Positions 7,309 through 16,683 of a DNA stretch of 64,000 nucleotides are shown piece after piece. The DNA lies in contig NZ_FXYA01000153.1 in NCBI RefSeq assembly GCF_900184965.1, positions 38,315-102,314 on the forward strand. Direction: 5' to 3'. The stretch's first letter is position 1; every line of letters starts with the position of its first letter. The notes under the pieces were generated by a model. It saw nothing but the letters and a program-made list of their open reading frames with translations, ran no database searches and was not told the DNA's origin. A program made the position numbers and the translations under genes. The stretch is from Akkermansia muciniphila. GTDB taxonomy: Bacteria > Verrucomicrobiota > Verrucomicrobiia > Verrucomicrobiales > Akkermansiaceae.

Positions 7309-8811
7309 ATGATATCCGCATTTGCAAACTCCATGAAAGTACCGGAGCTCAGGCGCCGGATTTTGTTCACACTGGCGATGATTGTCGTCGTCCGCCTGGG
7401 GGTACAGATTCCCCTGCCGGGCATTGATGTCATGGAGCTGCAGAAAGTGATTGAAGCCTCCACGAACGCCAGCGGCCCCGGAGCGGGTCTGGCTACCGTG
7501 CTGACCATTTTCTCCGGCGGCGGCCTCCAGCAGTGCGGCATTTTTGCTCTGGGCATCATGCCCTACATTTCCGCTTCCATTATGACCCAGCTTCTTTCCG
7601 CGGTGGTTCCCCAGTGGGCCAAGATGGTGCGGGAAGAAGGCGGCCGCCAGAAAATGACCAAGTGGACGCGCGCCATCGCCATCGTCATTGCCCTTGTGCA
7701 GGGCTGGTTCCTGGTCGGCACGCTGGAACATCCGGAACGCCTGCAGGCCGTGGGTCTCAACATTCCTGCGGACTGCCAGCTTGTCATTGACCCCGGCATC
7801 CAGTTCGCCCTCATGACGGTGCTCATTATGGTGGCGGGCACCATGTTCCTGATGTGGATAGGCGACCAGATTACGGAACGCGGCGTCGGCAACGGCGTTT
7901 CCCTCATCATTTCCGTCAACATTATTCACGCCCTTCCGGGGGCAGTCACCCTGGCCTGGAAAACCCTGGTGTACAAGGACGGCGCGGTTGTTCCCATGGG
8001 AGCCATGCTGCTCGTGGCCCTGATTGCCTTCCTGATTGTCGTGGTGGCGCTCGTCGTGACGGTGACGCAGGCCCAGCGGCGCATTCCCGTGCAGTACGCC
8101 AAACGGGTCATGGGCAATAAAATGTTCAACGGCGCCACGCAGTACCTGCCTCTCAAGCTTAACTACTCCGGCGTGATGCCCGTCATTTTCGCTACGGCCA
8201 TCCTTTCCCTTCCGCAGGTCCTCTTCTCCCAGATCGCCCACTACAACACTACGCTGCAGTGGATCGCGACCAAGATGAATGACTGGCTGAATCCTGCTTC
8301 TTCCGGCTATTACATTATTTCCGGACTCATGATCTTCTTCTTCTCCTACTTCTGGGTGGCGACCATGTTCCAGCCCTCCCAGATCGCGGAAGACCTGAAG
8401 CGCAACGGCGGCTATATTCCCGGCATCCGTCCCGGCCCCCCCACTGCCCTTTTCCTGGACCAGACCATGCAAAGGCTGACCTTTGCCGGTTCCGCATTCC
8501 TGACCCTCATTTACTTCCTGCCTTCCCTGCTGAATATCGGGGGCAATATCCCCTACCTGGTCACCCAGTTCTTCGGAGGCACCAGCCTTCTCATTCTGGT
8601 GGGCGTACTGCTTGACATGATGCGTCAGGTGGAAACGACTCTTCTTTCCCGCAATTACGACGGCTTCCTGAAGAAAGGCAAGCTCAAGGGCAAATACGGG
8701 CACATCCAGGGTACCGGCGCCGCCGCGGGCAGCCGCACCGTTACCGTCATGTGGATTGTGATCGCCCTGCTTGTGCTGGCCGGAGCCATCGCCTACAACG
8801 CCATGCAGTAA
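7309..8811 (+). CDS. secY: Protein translocase subunit SecY
   Basis: 500 residues, somewhat longer than E. coli SecY (443), with about ten hydrophobic membrane segments. It forms the protein-conducting channel of the SecYEG translocon. Conserved features include the first helix (ELRRRILFTLAMIVVVRLG) followed by PLPGID, the block LGIMPYISASIMTQLL, GDQITERGVGNGVSLII, and the ribosome/SecA-binding C5 loop RRIPVQYAKR. The plug region after IDVMELQK carries a short insertion. The start ATG at 7309 opens MISAFANSMKVPELRR; an internal Met at codon 9 is an alternative. Confidence 0.96.
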   Translation: MISAFANSMKVPELRRRILFTLAMIVVVRLGVQIPLPGIDVMELQKVIEASTNASGPGAGLATVLTIFSGGGLQQCGIFALGIMPYISASIMTQLLSAVVPQWAKMVREEGGRQKMTKWTRAIAIVIALVQGWFLVGTLEHPERLQAVGLNIPADCQLVIDPGIQFALMTVLIMVAGTMFLMWIGDQITERGVGNGVSLIISVNIIHALPGAVTLAWKTLVYKDGAVVPMGAMLLVALIAFLIVVVALVVTVTQAQRRIPVQYAKRVMGNKMFNGATQYLPLKLNYSGVMPVIFATAILSLPQVLFSQIAHYNTTLQWIATKMNDWLNPASSGYYIISGLMIFFFSYFWVATMFQPSQIAEDLKRNGGYIPGIRPGPPTALFLDQTMQRLTFAGSAFLTLIYFLPSLLNIGGNIPYLVTQFFGGTSLLILVGVLLDMMRQVETTLLSRNYDGFLKKGKLKGKYGHIQGTGAAAGSRTVTVMWIVIALLVLAGAIAYNAMQ

Positions 8812-8816
8812 GCCCT

Positions 8817-8833
8817 CCCCCCCCCCTTTTTTT
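8817..8833 (+). repeat. C10-T7 homopolymer tract upstream of adk
   Basis: Ten C followed by seven T in the 37-bp gap between secY and adk, ending 15 bp before the adk ATG. Such tracts are prone to slippage and sequencing error. It lies outside both reading frames. Confidence 0.8.
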
Positions 8834-8848
8834 ACTGAAAGTAAAGAT

Positions 8849-9499
8849 ATGAAGGAACTCAAGCATTTCATTCTGGTTGGGGCTCCCGCATCCGGCAAAG
8901 GGACCCAGGGCCGGTTTCTGGCTGATACCTTCGGCCTCCATTCCCTGAGCACCGGCTCCCTGTTGCGGAGGGAAGTGGAATCCTGCACGGAACTGGGCCG
9001 GAAAGCCTTGAGCTATATGGACAGGGCCATGCTGGTTCCGGACGAGATTGTCAACGACATGGTGCGCGGCTGGCTGTCGGAGATGGATCATGGCGCGTGG
9101 CTGCTGGACGGCTATCCCCGCACGGTTGCGCAGGCGGAAGCGCTGGATCATTTTCTGAATCAGCGGGGAACGTCCGTGGACGTGGTCGTCTGGATGGATG
9201 TGTCCAGAGAACTCATTGAACAGCGCATCATGCGCCGCCGGGAATGTTCCACATGCGGTTACGTGGTGCAGACTCCGGAAGAGGAATGTTCCAAGTGCGG
9301 AGGGAAAATGGTTTCCCGCAAGGATGACAACATGGGAGCTTTCGCCCGCCGCTGGAAAGATTTTGAAGCCATGACGCTGCCCGTAGCCAGGTACTACGAA
9401 GCCCGCGGCTTGGTCGTTAAAATGACGGTGTCCGAAGAACGGGAACCTGCCGAGGTTTCCCGGGATCTGGCCCGCAAGCTGGAAGAGTACCGGCAATAA
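8849..9499 (+). CDS. adk: Adenylate kinase with a zinc-type lid
   Basis: 216 residues, the long-form length. It catalyses ATP + AMP = 2 ADP. The P-loop is GAPASGKGTQ near the N-terminus, the AMP-binding part STGSLLRREV follows, and the DGYPRT segment is typical. The lid carries four cysteines in a CSTCG ... CSKCG arrangement, as in structural zinc-binding lids, then SRKDDN. The ATG at 8849 was chosen because it directly precedes the first beta strand (MKELKHFILVG). It continues the secY transcript, and map follows 13 bp later. Confidence 0.95.
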   Translation: MKELKHFILVGAPASGKGTQGRFLADTFGLHSLSTGSLLRREVESCTELGRKALSYMDRAMLVPDEIVNDMVRGWLSEMDHGAWLLDGYPRTVAQAEALDHFLNQRGTSVDVVVWMDVSRELIEQRIMRRRECSTCGYVVQTPEEECSKCGGKMVSRKDDNMGAFARRWKDFEAMTLPVARYYEARGLVVKMTVSEEREPAEVSRDLARKLEEYRQ

Positions 9500-9512
9500 A
9501 AAGAATAATCCC

Positions 9513-10310
9513 ATGGCAGAACGAATCCATATCAAGTCTCCCGGCGAGGTGGCCAAGATGCAGAAGGCCGGGGCTGTAACGGCGGAAATCTTGATGGAGA
9601 TCGGGGCCGAAGTCCAGGTGGGACGCACCACGCGGGAAATAGATGATATTGCGCGTGAAATCTTTAAAAAGCACAAGGTAGGCAATTCCTTTTACCAATA
9701 CCGCGGGTTTCCCGGCCAGCTCTGCATTTCCATTAATGAGGAGGTGGTGCACGGCAGCGCTGGTCCCCGCCGCATCCAGAACGGGGACATTGTGAGCCTG
9801 GACGTGGGCGCCGTTGTGGACGGCTGGCATGGAGACAACGCCATGACCGTGCCGGTGGGCATGGTGGATCCGGAAAAACTGCGGCTGCTGGCCGTGACGG
9901 AGGAATCCCTGTTCCGCGCCATTGAACTGGTAAGGCCGGGCGCCTTGCTGGCGGACGTCTGCGCGGCGGTGGAGGGCTTTGTGCGTCCCCGCGGTTTTAC
10001 CGTGGTTCGGGATTTTGTGGGGCACGGCATAGGCCGCCACCTGCATGAAGAACCCCAGATTCCCAACTACCGCCCTCATTACAAGCTTCCGCGCCTGAAA
10101 AAGGGAATGGCCCTGGCCATTGAGCCGATGGTGAACGCGGGCAGGCCTTCCGTTAAAATTCTGGATGACGGCTGGACGGTCGTCACGGCGGACGGCAAGC
10201 CTTCCGCCCACTTTGAGCACACGGTTATCGTAACGGACGGCGCGCCCCTGATTGTGACGGACCGCCCCCGCATCGCGTTGCCGGAGCAGCTCGGCATTGC
10301 TCCTTTGTAA
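9513..10310 (+). CDS. map: Methionine aminopeptidase, type I
   Basis: 265 residues. Removes the initiator Met from nascent proteins. The pita-bread metal ligands are visible: Asp in SLDVGA, Asp in HGDNAMT, His in GHGIGRHLHEEPQIPN, Glu in AIEPMV, and Glu in HFEHT. The secY-adk-map order is the common one after the spc operon. The usual continuation (infA, rpmJ, rpsM and others) is absent; an acyltransferase follows, so the ribosomal supercluster is broken here. Confidence 0.96.
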   Translation: MAERIHIKSPGEVAKMQKAGAVTAEILMEIGAEVQVGRTTREIDDIAREIFKKHKVGNSFYQYRGFPGQLCISINEEVVHGSAGPRRIQNGDIVSLDVGAVVDGWHGDNAMTVPVGMVDPEKLRLLAVTEESLFRAIELVRPGALLADVCAAVEGFVRPRGFTVVRDFVGHGIGRHLHEEPQIPNYRPHYKLPRLKKGMALAIEPMVNAGRPSVKILDDGWTVVTADGKPSAHFEHTVIVTDGAPLIVTDRPRIALPEQLGIAPL

Positions 10311-10328
10311 CTTCAGCACTTCCTGGGA

Positions 10329-11396
10329 ATGACGCCGCCGGAAGCCTCCATTCCCGTGATTCTGGAGAAGACCGCCGCCCGCCGCATGGTGTGGGTGGAT
10401 GTGGCCCGCGTGGTCGCCTGCATCCTGATTATTGCGAATCACATGGCCTTCTATTCTGCGGAGCTGTACCGGTGGATATGGGCGGAGTTCCTGGCGGCGC
10501 GCACGCCCTTTTTTCTGCTGGCGGCGGGCTACTTTGTGGGGAGAGGTTCGTTCGGCCCTCTGGATGGAGGAAGCCTTTTCCTCTGGAGGCGGAGCTGGTT
10601 TCTTCTCCGTCCGTATCTGGTGTGGGGACTGGTTGCGGCCGTCTTGATCGGCTGGTCTCCCTTGCATGAATATTACGCGTCCTACCGGCCTATGTATGAA
10701 TGGCTGGAAGGGGGGGAGGGCGCCGGGTTCTGGCCCGCTCTCGCGGCGTTCGGACGCTGCCTGGGCATTGCCGGGCATCCCGTGGACGCGCCTATGTGGT
10801 TCCTGCGCGATATTATTATTTATACCGCTGCGGCTCCCCTTCTTTACCGCTTGGGGGACTATCTGCTTTGGGTGGGGATTATCATGCTGTCCCTGAACTA
10901 TTTTGCGCTGGATCTGGCGGATCATGATTATCCCATCGCCAACAGCCTGGGATTTTTCCTGCTGGGAATGTATGTTTCCCGGTATTCCCTGCCGTTTCTG
11001 ACGGAGGCCGTGCGCCGGTACGCGGTGCCTTTTCTGGCTGCCACGCTTGCGCTTACCTGGTGGCTGGCAGGCCACCGGGACCAGCACAATTCCATGCTCA
11101 TCGCCCTGGGCATGCTGGGGCTGATGTCCCTGGCCATTCTGTTCACGGAATGGTTTCCGCGCGCGGCCAGATGGGTGGCGGGGCTGGCTCCGGCGTGTTT
11201 TTTCATTTTCGGAACGCATTACATCGTCATCATCCTGCTGCGTGGAAGCGGCTGGATTACATGGAAGGGGGAAGCGTGGGACATGCTCTGGCTCTGCCTG
11301 GTCCCGGTCATTTTCGTCGTGCTGGCGGGGCTTTTTTTCTTCATGAAAAGATTTGCTCCGCGGCTGGTTCCCCTGCTGGGTGCCTATGGGAAATAG
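10329..11396 (+). CDS. Acyltransferase-3 family integral membrane protein
   Basis: 355 residues with about ten hydrophobic segments. The N-terminal part RMVWVDVARVVACILIIANHMAF matches the acyltransferase-3 signature: a charged Asp/Arg start, then a helix with the catalytic-type His. Members O-acetylate or succinylate surface sugars, peptidoglycan or lipids at the membrane. The acceptor is unknown; the nearby glycan cluster is a plausible client (inference). It starts 18 bp after map on the same strand. Confidence 0.8.
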   Translation: MTPPEASIPVILEKTAARRMVWVDVARVVACILIIANHMAFYSAELYRWIWAEFLAARTPFFLLAAGYFVGRGSFGPLDGGSLFLWRRSWFLLRPYLVWGLVAAVLIGWSPLHEYYASYRPMYEWLEGGEGAGFWPALAAFGRCLGIAGHPVDAPMWFLRDIIIYTAAAPLLYRLGDYLLWVGIIMLSLNYFALDLADHDYPIANSLGFFLLGMYVSRYSLPFLTEAVRRYAVPFLAATLALTWWLAGHRDQHNSMLIALGMLGLMSLAILFTEWFPRAARWVAGLAPACFFIFGTHYIVIILLRGSGWITWKGEAWDMLWLCLVPVIFVVLAGLFFFMKRFAPRLVPLLGAYGK

Positions 11397-11555
11397 CCGT
11401 CTTGAAGAACCCTTCCGCCGGGACGGGAAGGGAGCCGCGCTTATCTCTTGCCGTCAAAAGGCAAATCCCTTATTCTTTCCTTTGCTGAAAGGGGTGGAAA
11501 CGGCTTTTTTGTCACGTTGCCGTTCTTGCTCCACGGCCGGGAAACAATACATGGT

Positions 11556-13118
11556 ATGGCAATGATTCAAGGCGAGCTGGTTCAGGATTCGGAATTATCA
11601 ACTCAGGCGGTGATCTATCTGGGCCCGAGCTCCATGAGCCTGATGGTGGCTGAGGCAGTTCGGGACAGGATTCGCCTGTTGGATTTCCTTCAGCAGCCCG
11701 TTCCGATGGCGCGTGACATTTTCCGGTTCCACCGCATTTCCCGGCATACCATGGACCGCTGCGTGCAAATCATCGGCGACTATCTGGAAATTCTCAAGGA
11801 ATACGGAGCCGGCAGCAAGCTTTCCGTCCGGTTCATGATTTCCAACATCATTTCCGAGGCGGATAATGTGGACGTGTTCGTGAACCGCATGCACGTGGCC
11901 CACGGCCTGCGTGGACGCCGCATTGACGACGGCAAGATGACGCGCCTCATTTACGTGAAGGTGCAGGAGGCTCTGGCCCAGTATCCGGGATTCAGCAAGA
12001 AAAAGGTGCTTGTGGTCCATACGGGGCCGGGCAATACCCGCGTGCTCCTGTTCCAGAAGGGGCGCATCGTGCGTTATTCCTGCTACAGGCTGGGAACGCA
12101 TCGCACGGGGGAGGCCGTCGGGGAAATCGAGTACGGAGACGATGTGGCGGAGCTTTCCATTCTGCGGGAGCACATGCGCGGGCAGGTGGACCAGATTTGC
12201 CTGGATTACGGGGGCGTGAAGGGCCTGGCGGGCCTGATCGTCATCGGCCAGGAAATGCAGCAGCTCCGGGACCGCCTGGCCCCCACGCCGGAAGGCAAGG
12301 TGACGTGCTCCTCCCTGGCGGCGGAGGCGGAGCGGATGTCCCGCACCACTCTGGAACAGCGCATGAACGTTTACGGGGCGGATTTCGCCGGGGTGGACTC
12401 CCTGCTGCCCGCCGTTTTGATGACGGAAATGATTGCCCGCAGCCTGAACCTGAATGACGTCATCATTCCCGCGAGCGGTTATGACGAGGAGTTTTCAAGC
12501 AGCCTGATACGCGCGGAACAGCATCCGGGGGACCTGGAGGCGGAGGTCCTTCATTTCGCCGGGATTCTGGCGGACAGGTACAAGGCGGACAAAGGGCACC
12601 GCGAGCATGTGGCGCGCCTGTGCATGGAGATGTTTGACCAGCTTCAGGACCTGCACCGCCTTTCCGAACATGACCGGCTGCTGCTGGAAGTGGCCTCCAT
12701 CCTGCATGAGGTTGGGTCTTTCATCAACCAGCAGAACCACCAGCTCCATTCCCAGTATATCATTCTCAACAGTGAAATTTTCGGCCTTTCCCGGGATGAT
12801 GTGGAAACGATCGCCCTGCTGGCCCGCTACCACCGGCATGAGGTTCCCGCCAATTCCGATCCCATGTACGGGGAGCTGGAACTGAGGGACCGCATGCGCG
12901 TAGCCAAGATGGCCGCCATCCTGCGCGTGGCGGACGCCCTGGAACGCGGCCATGCCCAGCGCGTGAACGGCGTCCGGGCGCATATCCGCGGGCGCATGCT
13001 GGAGCTGGAGCTTCAGGGCGTGCGGGAAACCGCCGTGGAAGACCTGGCCCTGCGGCTGAAGGGCGACCTGTTTGCGGATATCTTCGGGTATGACGTCGTG
13101 CTGGCGCCCCAGCGGTAG
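11556..13118 (+). CDS. Ppx/GppA-family protein with a degenerate phosphatase site
   Basis: About 520 residues with the Ppx/GppA layout: two ASKHA-type N-terminal domains and a C-terminal HD-like helical domain. The C-terminal part is orthodox: LHEVGSFI (H384, E385), then HSQYIILNSEIFGLS and ARYHRHEVP. The N-terminal catalytic motifs are not. The first phosphate loop reads YLGPSS where IDIGSNS is expected. The ATSALREA block reads MISNIISEA, and the SGxEEA block with the catalytic Glu reads DDGKMT. The DIGGGSTE loop reads HTGPGNTR (155-162). Hydrolysis is therefore doubtful and a regulatory or binding role is possible. The ATG at 11562 is an alternative start. ppk1 follows 35 bp downstream. 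Confidence 0.8.
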   Translation: MAMIQGELVQDSELSTQAVIYLGPSSMSLMVAEAVRDRIRLLDFLQQPVPMARDIFRFHRISRHTMDRCVQIIGDYLEILKEYGAGSKLSVRFMISNIISEADNVDVFVNRMHVAHGLRGRRIDDGKMTRLIYVKVQEALAQYPGFSKKKVLVVHTGPGNTRVLLFQKGRIVRYSCYRLGTHRTGEAVGEIEYGDDVAELSILREHMRGQVDQICLDYGGVKGLAGLIVIGQEMQQLRDRLAPTPEGKVTCSSLAAEAERMSRTTLEQRMNVYGADFAGVDSLLPAVLMTEMIARSLNLNDVIIPASGYDEEFSSSLIRAEQHPGDLEAEVLHFAGILADRYKADKGHREHVARLCMEMFDQLQDLHRLSEHDRLLLEVASILHEVGSFINQQNHQLHSQYIILNSEIFGLSRDDVETIALLARYHRHEVPANSDPMYGELELRDRMRVAKMAAILRVADALERGHAQRVNGVRAHIRGRMLELELQGVRETAVEDLALRLKGDLFADIFGYDVVLAPQR

Positions 13119-13153
13119 GCTGATTTAAAAAACTTCCATTTTCCATTTTTCCC

Positions 13154-15241
13154 ATGTCTGACGAATATATCAACAGAGAACTTTCCTGGCTGGAATTCAA
13201 CCAGCGCGTGCTGGACCAGGCCGTAAGAACGGATCTTCCCCTCCTGGAACGCCTGAAGTTTCTGGCTATTACCGCCTCCAACCTGGATGAGTTTTTCATG
13301 GTGCGCGTGGGCGGCCTTCAGATGCTGCGGCATTCCGGTTCCCGCGTGAAGGACATTTCCGGGCTGACGCCCACCCGCCAGCTGAAAGCCATCCGCTCCC
13401 GCGTGGGCCGCATGATTGAGGACCAATACCGCCTGTTCCATGAGGAAATTCTGCCGTGGATGGAAATCAACGGGATCAACCCCCTGGCGATGGAGGATCT
13501 CAGCACTTCCCAGAAACTGACGCTGGAGCAGTATTTCAACAACCAGATATTCCCGCTTCTGACGCCGCTGGACATGGATGCTCCGGAGGCTCCCGCGCTG
13601 CCGTCCCTCAAGCTGCTGATGGGCGTGGAACTGCGCGACAATGAGACCGGGGAGATGCGCTCCGCCGTGGTGGCCCTTCCGGACGGCCTGCCGCGGCGCG
13701 TTCCCGTCCCTTCCGCGGAGGCGGAACGCTACGTGATGCTGGAGGACCTGGTCCGTGAGTGCATCGGCACCGTTTTTCCCGGTGAAACCGTTCTTTCCGC
13801 AGCGGTGTTCCGCGTCACGCGCAATGGGGATATTGCCGTGCAGGAGGAAGACGCCCTGGACCTGGCGGATGAGATGGAGGAAGTGCTCGTAGCCCGGAAA
13901 TTTTCCGAATGCGTGAGGCTGGAAGTAGAGTCCTCCGCGCCCGCTCCCCTGCATGACAAAATCATGCGGATCGTAGGCGCCGGGAAGGAAGAGACTTATG
14001 ACCTTAAGGGGCCCCTGATGCTTTCCGATTTTATGGAAATGGCCTTTGCACCCGGCAATGACCAGTTGAAGGTGGAGCAGTGGTCCCCGCAGCCGTCCCC
14101 TTCCGTGGACCCGGCCGTCAGCATTTTTGAAAACATTGCCGGCGGGGACATTCTGCTCAACCATCCCTATGAAAGTTTTGAACCCGTCCTGCGCCTGGTG
14201 GAGGAAGCCGCGGAAGATCCGGACGTCATCGCCATCAAGCAGGTGCTGTACCGCACCGCCAGGAACTCCCGCATCGTGGCCGCCCTGAAAAAGGCGGCGG
14301 AGAGCGGCAAGCAGGTGACGGCGCTGGTGGAGCTGAAAGCCCGTTTTGACGAAGCCCGCAATCTGGAGAAGGCGGAAGAGCTTCAGCGTTCCGGCGTGCA
14401 GGTTGTTTACGGCGTCAAGGGGTTGAAGACCCATGCCAAGATTTGCCTGGTGGTGCGCCGGGAACAGGGCATGCTGCGGCGTTACTGCCATTTCGGCACG
14501 GGCAATTACAATGAGACCACCGCCAAGATTTACACGGATATTTCCTACCTTACGTGCGACGACCAGCTGGGAGCGGACGCTTCCCAGTTCTTCAATTCCG
14601 TGACGGGGCGCACCAAGCTCATGCGCTTCCGCAAGCTGTATCCCTCCCCGGTGTTGATGAAGGCGCGCCTTATTGAACTTATTGAAGGGGAGGCGGAACG
14701 CGCGCGGCAGGGGGAACCCGCCCGCATTTCCGCCAAGATGAACAGCCTTCAGGACGTGGAAATTATTGACGCCCTGTACAGGGCCGCGGACGCCGGGGTG
14801 GACATTGAACTGAACGTGCGCGGCATTTGCTGCCTGAAAACGGGCCCCCGGCCCAACGGCAAGGTAATCCGCGTGGTCAGTATTGTGGACAGGTATCTGG
14901 AGCACGCGCGCATTTTCTTTTTCCACCACGGCGGCAACCACCAGCTTTTCATCGCCAGCGCGGACTGGATGACCCGGAATCTGGATAAAAGGGTGGAGCT
15001 TATGGTGCCCGTCACCAACGGAAAGCTGGCGCGCCGCCTGAAATCCATTCTGGACGCCTGCTTCAGGGACAATGTCCAGGCCTGCAATATTCTGCCGGAC
15101 GGCACTTCCGAACATGTCGTCCGGAAAAAAGGCCAGAAAGCCTTCCGTTTGCAGCAGTACCTGACCAAGGAGGCGCGCCGCCTGGCCAAGGACAAGGAAC
15201 GGGAACGCCAGCAGATGCTGGAACCGCACACACCGCATTAA
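13154..15241 (+). CDS. ppk1: Polyphosphate kinase 1
   Basis: 695 residues, normal for PPK1. Makes polyphosphate from ATP at the membrane face. It begins with the N-terminal domain signature NRELSWLEFNQRVLDQA and contains both catalytic histidine regions: THAKICLV (H427, the phosphohistidine candidate) and YLEHARIFFFHHGG (H584). FGTGNYNETTA, which lies between them, is also typical. It is co-oriented with the Ppx/GppA-like gene, the usual pairing for polyphosphate turnover. It ends 114 bp before the convergent GT8 gene; that gap holds no clear terminator. Confidence 0.95.
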   Translation: MSDEYINRELSWLEFNQRVLDQAVRTDLPLLERLKFLAITASNLDEFFMVRVGGLQMLRHSGSRVKDISGLTPTRQLKAIRSRVGRMIEDQYRLFHEEILPWMEINGINPLAMEDLSTSQKLTLEQYFNNQIFPLLTPLDMDAPEAPALPSLKLLMGVELRDNETGEMRSAVVALPDGLPRRVPVPSAEAERYVMLEDLVRECIGTVFPGETVLSAAVFRVTRNGDIAVQEEDALDLADEMEEVLVARKFSECVRLEVESSAPAPLHDKIMRIVGAGKEETYDLKGPLMLSDFMEMAFAPGNDQLKVEQWSPQPSPSVDPAVSIFENIAGGDILLNHPYESFEPVLRLVEEAAEDPDVIAIKQVLYRTARNSRIVAALKKAAESGKQVTALVELKARFDEARNLEKAEELQRSGVQVVYGVKGLKTHAKICLVVRREQGMLRRYCHFGTGNYNETTAKIYTDISYLTCDDQLGADASQFFNSVTGRTKLMRFRKLYPSPVLMKARLIELIEGEAERARQGEPARISAKMNSLQDVEIIDALYRAADAGVDIELNVRGICCLKTGPRPNGKVIRVVSIVDRYLEHARIFFFHHGGNHQLFIASADWMTRNLDKRVELMVPVTNGKLARRLKSILDACFRDNVQACNILPDGTSEHVVRKKGQKAFRLQQYLTKEARRLAKDKERERQQMLEPHTPH

Positions 15242-15355
15242 AGGCGCTCGTCACGGGCGTCTGAAGGTCAGCCGGGAACAGTCTCCGGAGTACGCCGGTT
15301 TTCCGGCCGTCTGCGGAGGCTGCCCATGTTTTCCGGAGAGGGAGGGGGAAGCCGG

Positions 15356-16471
15356 TTACGGTTTTCTGCCGTCAAGAATGGACAGCAATTTTTTCAGCCA
15401 CCTGATTTTGTCCCGGCGTTTCCGGAAAATATGGCCCCGGGAGAAGAACAGTTTCCATTGCTGGCCGCGGATATGGTGCCGGAGTAGCGGGGCCAGCCCC
15501 TGGGAAATCGCATCCAGTTCCTTCCGGAACGCGGGAAGTTTCTTTGCTTCCGGCCACCAGAAAAAGGAGTACAGGATCCAGTGGAACTGCCCCATGGTTC
15601 CGGGGGCGTCAGGAAGCCGCCATGGTTTTTCCGGGCCGACCATATGCAGCAGTTTCCATGAACGTCCGCAGGATATGGACGGAACGTTTTCAAATTCGGT
15701 CCCGCGCAGGAGCCGTGTTTTTTCTTCATCCCAGGTCCAGGACAGGAATTGGAAGTTCCATTCCGGAGGCAACGGCGTTATGTCTCCGTGCAGGGCGATA
15801 TTTAAGATGTCCTGGTCCGGATAGGGGAAGGGTTCCGGGCGGCTCCGGAGCCATTGGAGCAGGCGGTGTTCCAGGTTGCGGCGGCGCATCTGATCCAGAT
15901 CCAGCACCAGGACGCCGGAATTGCAGTAGGAAAGGGGGGAGGAAAGGTAGTTGCCCATATATTCCAGATGGGGGTGCATCGTTCCTTTTTCAATACTCCA
16001 GAGGGCCAGGCCGTCTCCGGCCGCCGCTACGGAAGCTCCCCGCAAATCGGAAAAATACAGTTCGGCTACGTCTCCGGCCAGCAGGACATCCGCGTCCAGA
16101 TAAACGATCCTGCCGTACTGCGGGAACAGGCTGCCGGCCATCAGGCGGGCATACGCAAGGGGGGAGTAGCGGTCCTTGTTGCCGTTTTGAAAGAGCTGGC
16201 GGAATTCTTCCGGAAGTTGCAGGAAAGAAAGGGAAACCTGCGTAAAGGGGGCGGCGACCCGGTTCAGCTCCTGTATTATTCGCGCGTCCATTCCGTCGTG
16301 AACGATGTGAATGTCATAAAAGCGTCCGGAACCGGCGTGAAGGCAAAGGGTGTGAATGGCTACGCCCAGGGGCAGGCCCCAGCCGCCGGTGGCGGAAAAC
16401 ATGACGGGGATGCGTGATTTTTCCGGGGATGCGGGAACGGGCGGGGTTGTCATGGCATCGGGGAATTTCAT
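15356..16471 (-). CDS. Glycosyltransferase family 8 (LgtC/GspA-like)
   Basis: 371 residues. The GT8 DxD site is clear in RIVYLDADVLLAGDVAELY, preceded by RYSPLAYARLMAGSLFPQY and followed by YCNSGVLVLDLDQMRRR. The HGDITPLPPEWNFQF block, with a GT8-type metal-binding His, is also present. Family members transfer glucose or galactose from UDP-sugars in LPS or capsule assembly. No signal peptide is seen; it probably acts at the cytoplasmic membrane face. It is the last gene of the minus-strand glycan cluster, separated from its neighbour by 212 bp. Codon 7 is also ATG. Confidence 0.85.
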   Translation of the reverse strand: MKFPDAMTTPPVPASPEKSRIPVMFSATGGWGLPLGVAIHTLCLHAGSGRFYDIHIVHDGMDARIIQELNRVAAPFTQVSLSFLQLPEEFRQLFQNGNKDRYSPLAYARLMAGSLFPQYGRIVYLDADVLLAGDVAELYFSDLRGASVAAAGDGLALWSIEKGTMHPHLEYMGNYLSSPLSYCNSGVLVLDLDQMRRRNLEHRLLQWLRSRPEPFPYPDQDILNIALHGDITPLPPEWNFQFLSWTWDEEKTRLLRGTEFENVPSISCGRSWKLLHMVGPEKPWRLPDAPGTMGQFHWILYSFFWWPEAKKLPAFRKELDAISQGLAPLLRHHIRGQQWKLFFSRGHIFRKRRDKIRWLKKLLSILDGRKP

Positions 16472-16683
16472 GGGAAGGGTCTTGAAGAAGGGGCTGCGGG
16501 AAGGAATAGGCCGGGGAGGGAAAGAGCATGGAAGCTCCGTTCAGGCCGGAAAAGGGACGTCTGTTATTTGAAGAAGGGGGGGGAATTTGAAGTCTTTAAA
16601 TGCCGGGGCCGGGATTTTTGCGGGGGGTAACCGTTTCTCCCCGTATGGAAAATAATTTGGCGGTTTTCGTTCATTTGTCCGTT

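Noticed and set aside
13013..15238. A 741-codon open frame on the minus strand
   Set aside because: It is antisense to ppk1 and rich in His, Gln and Gly, as expected of a shadow frame.
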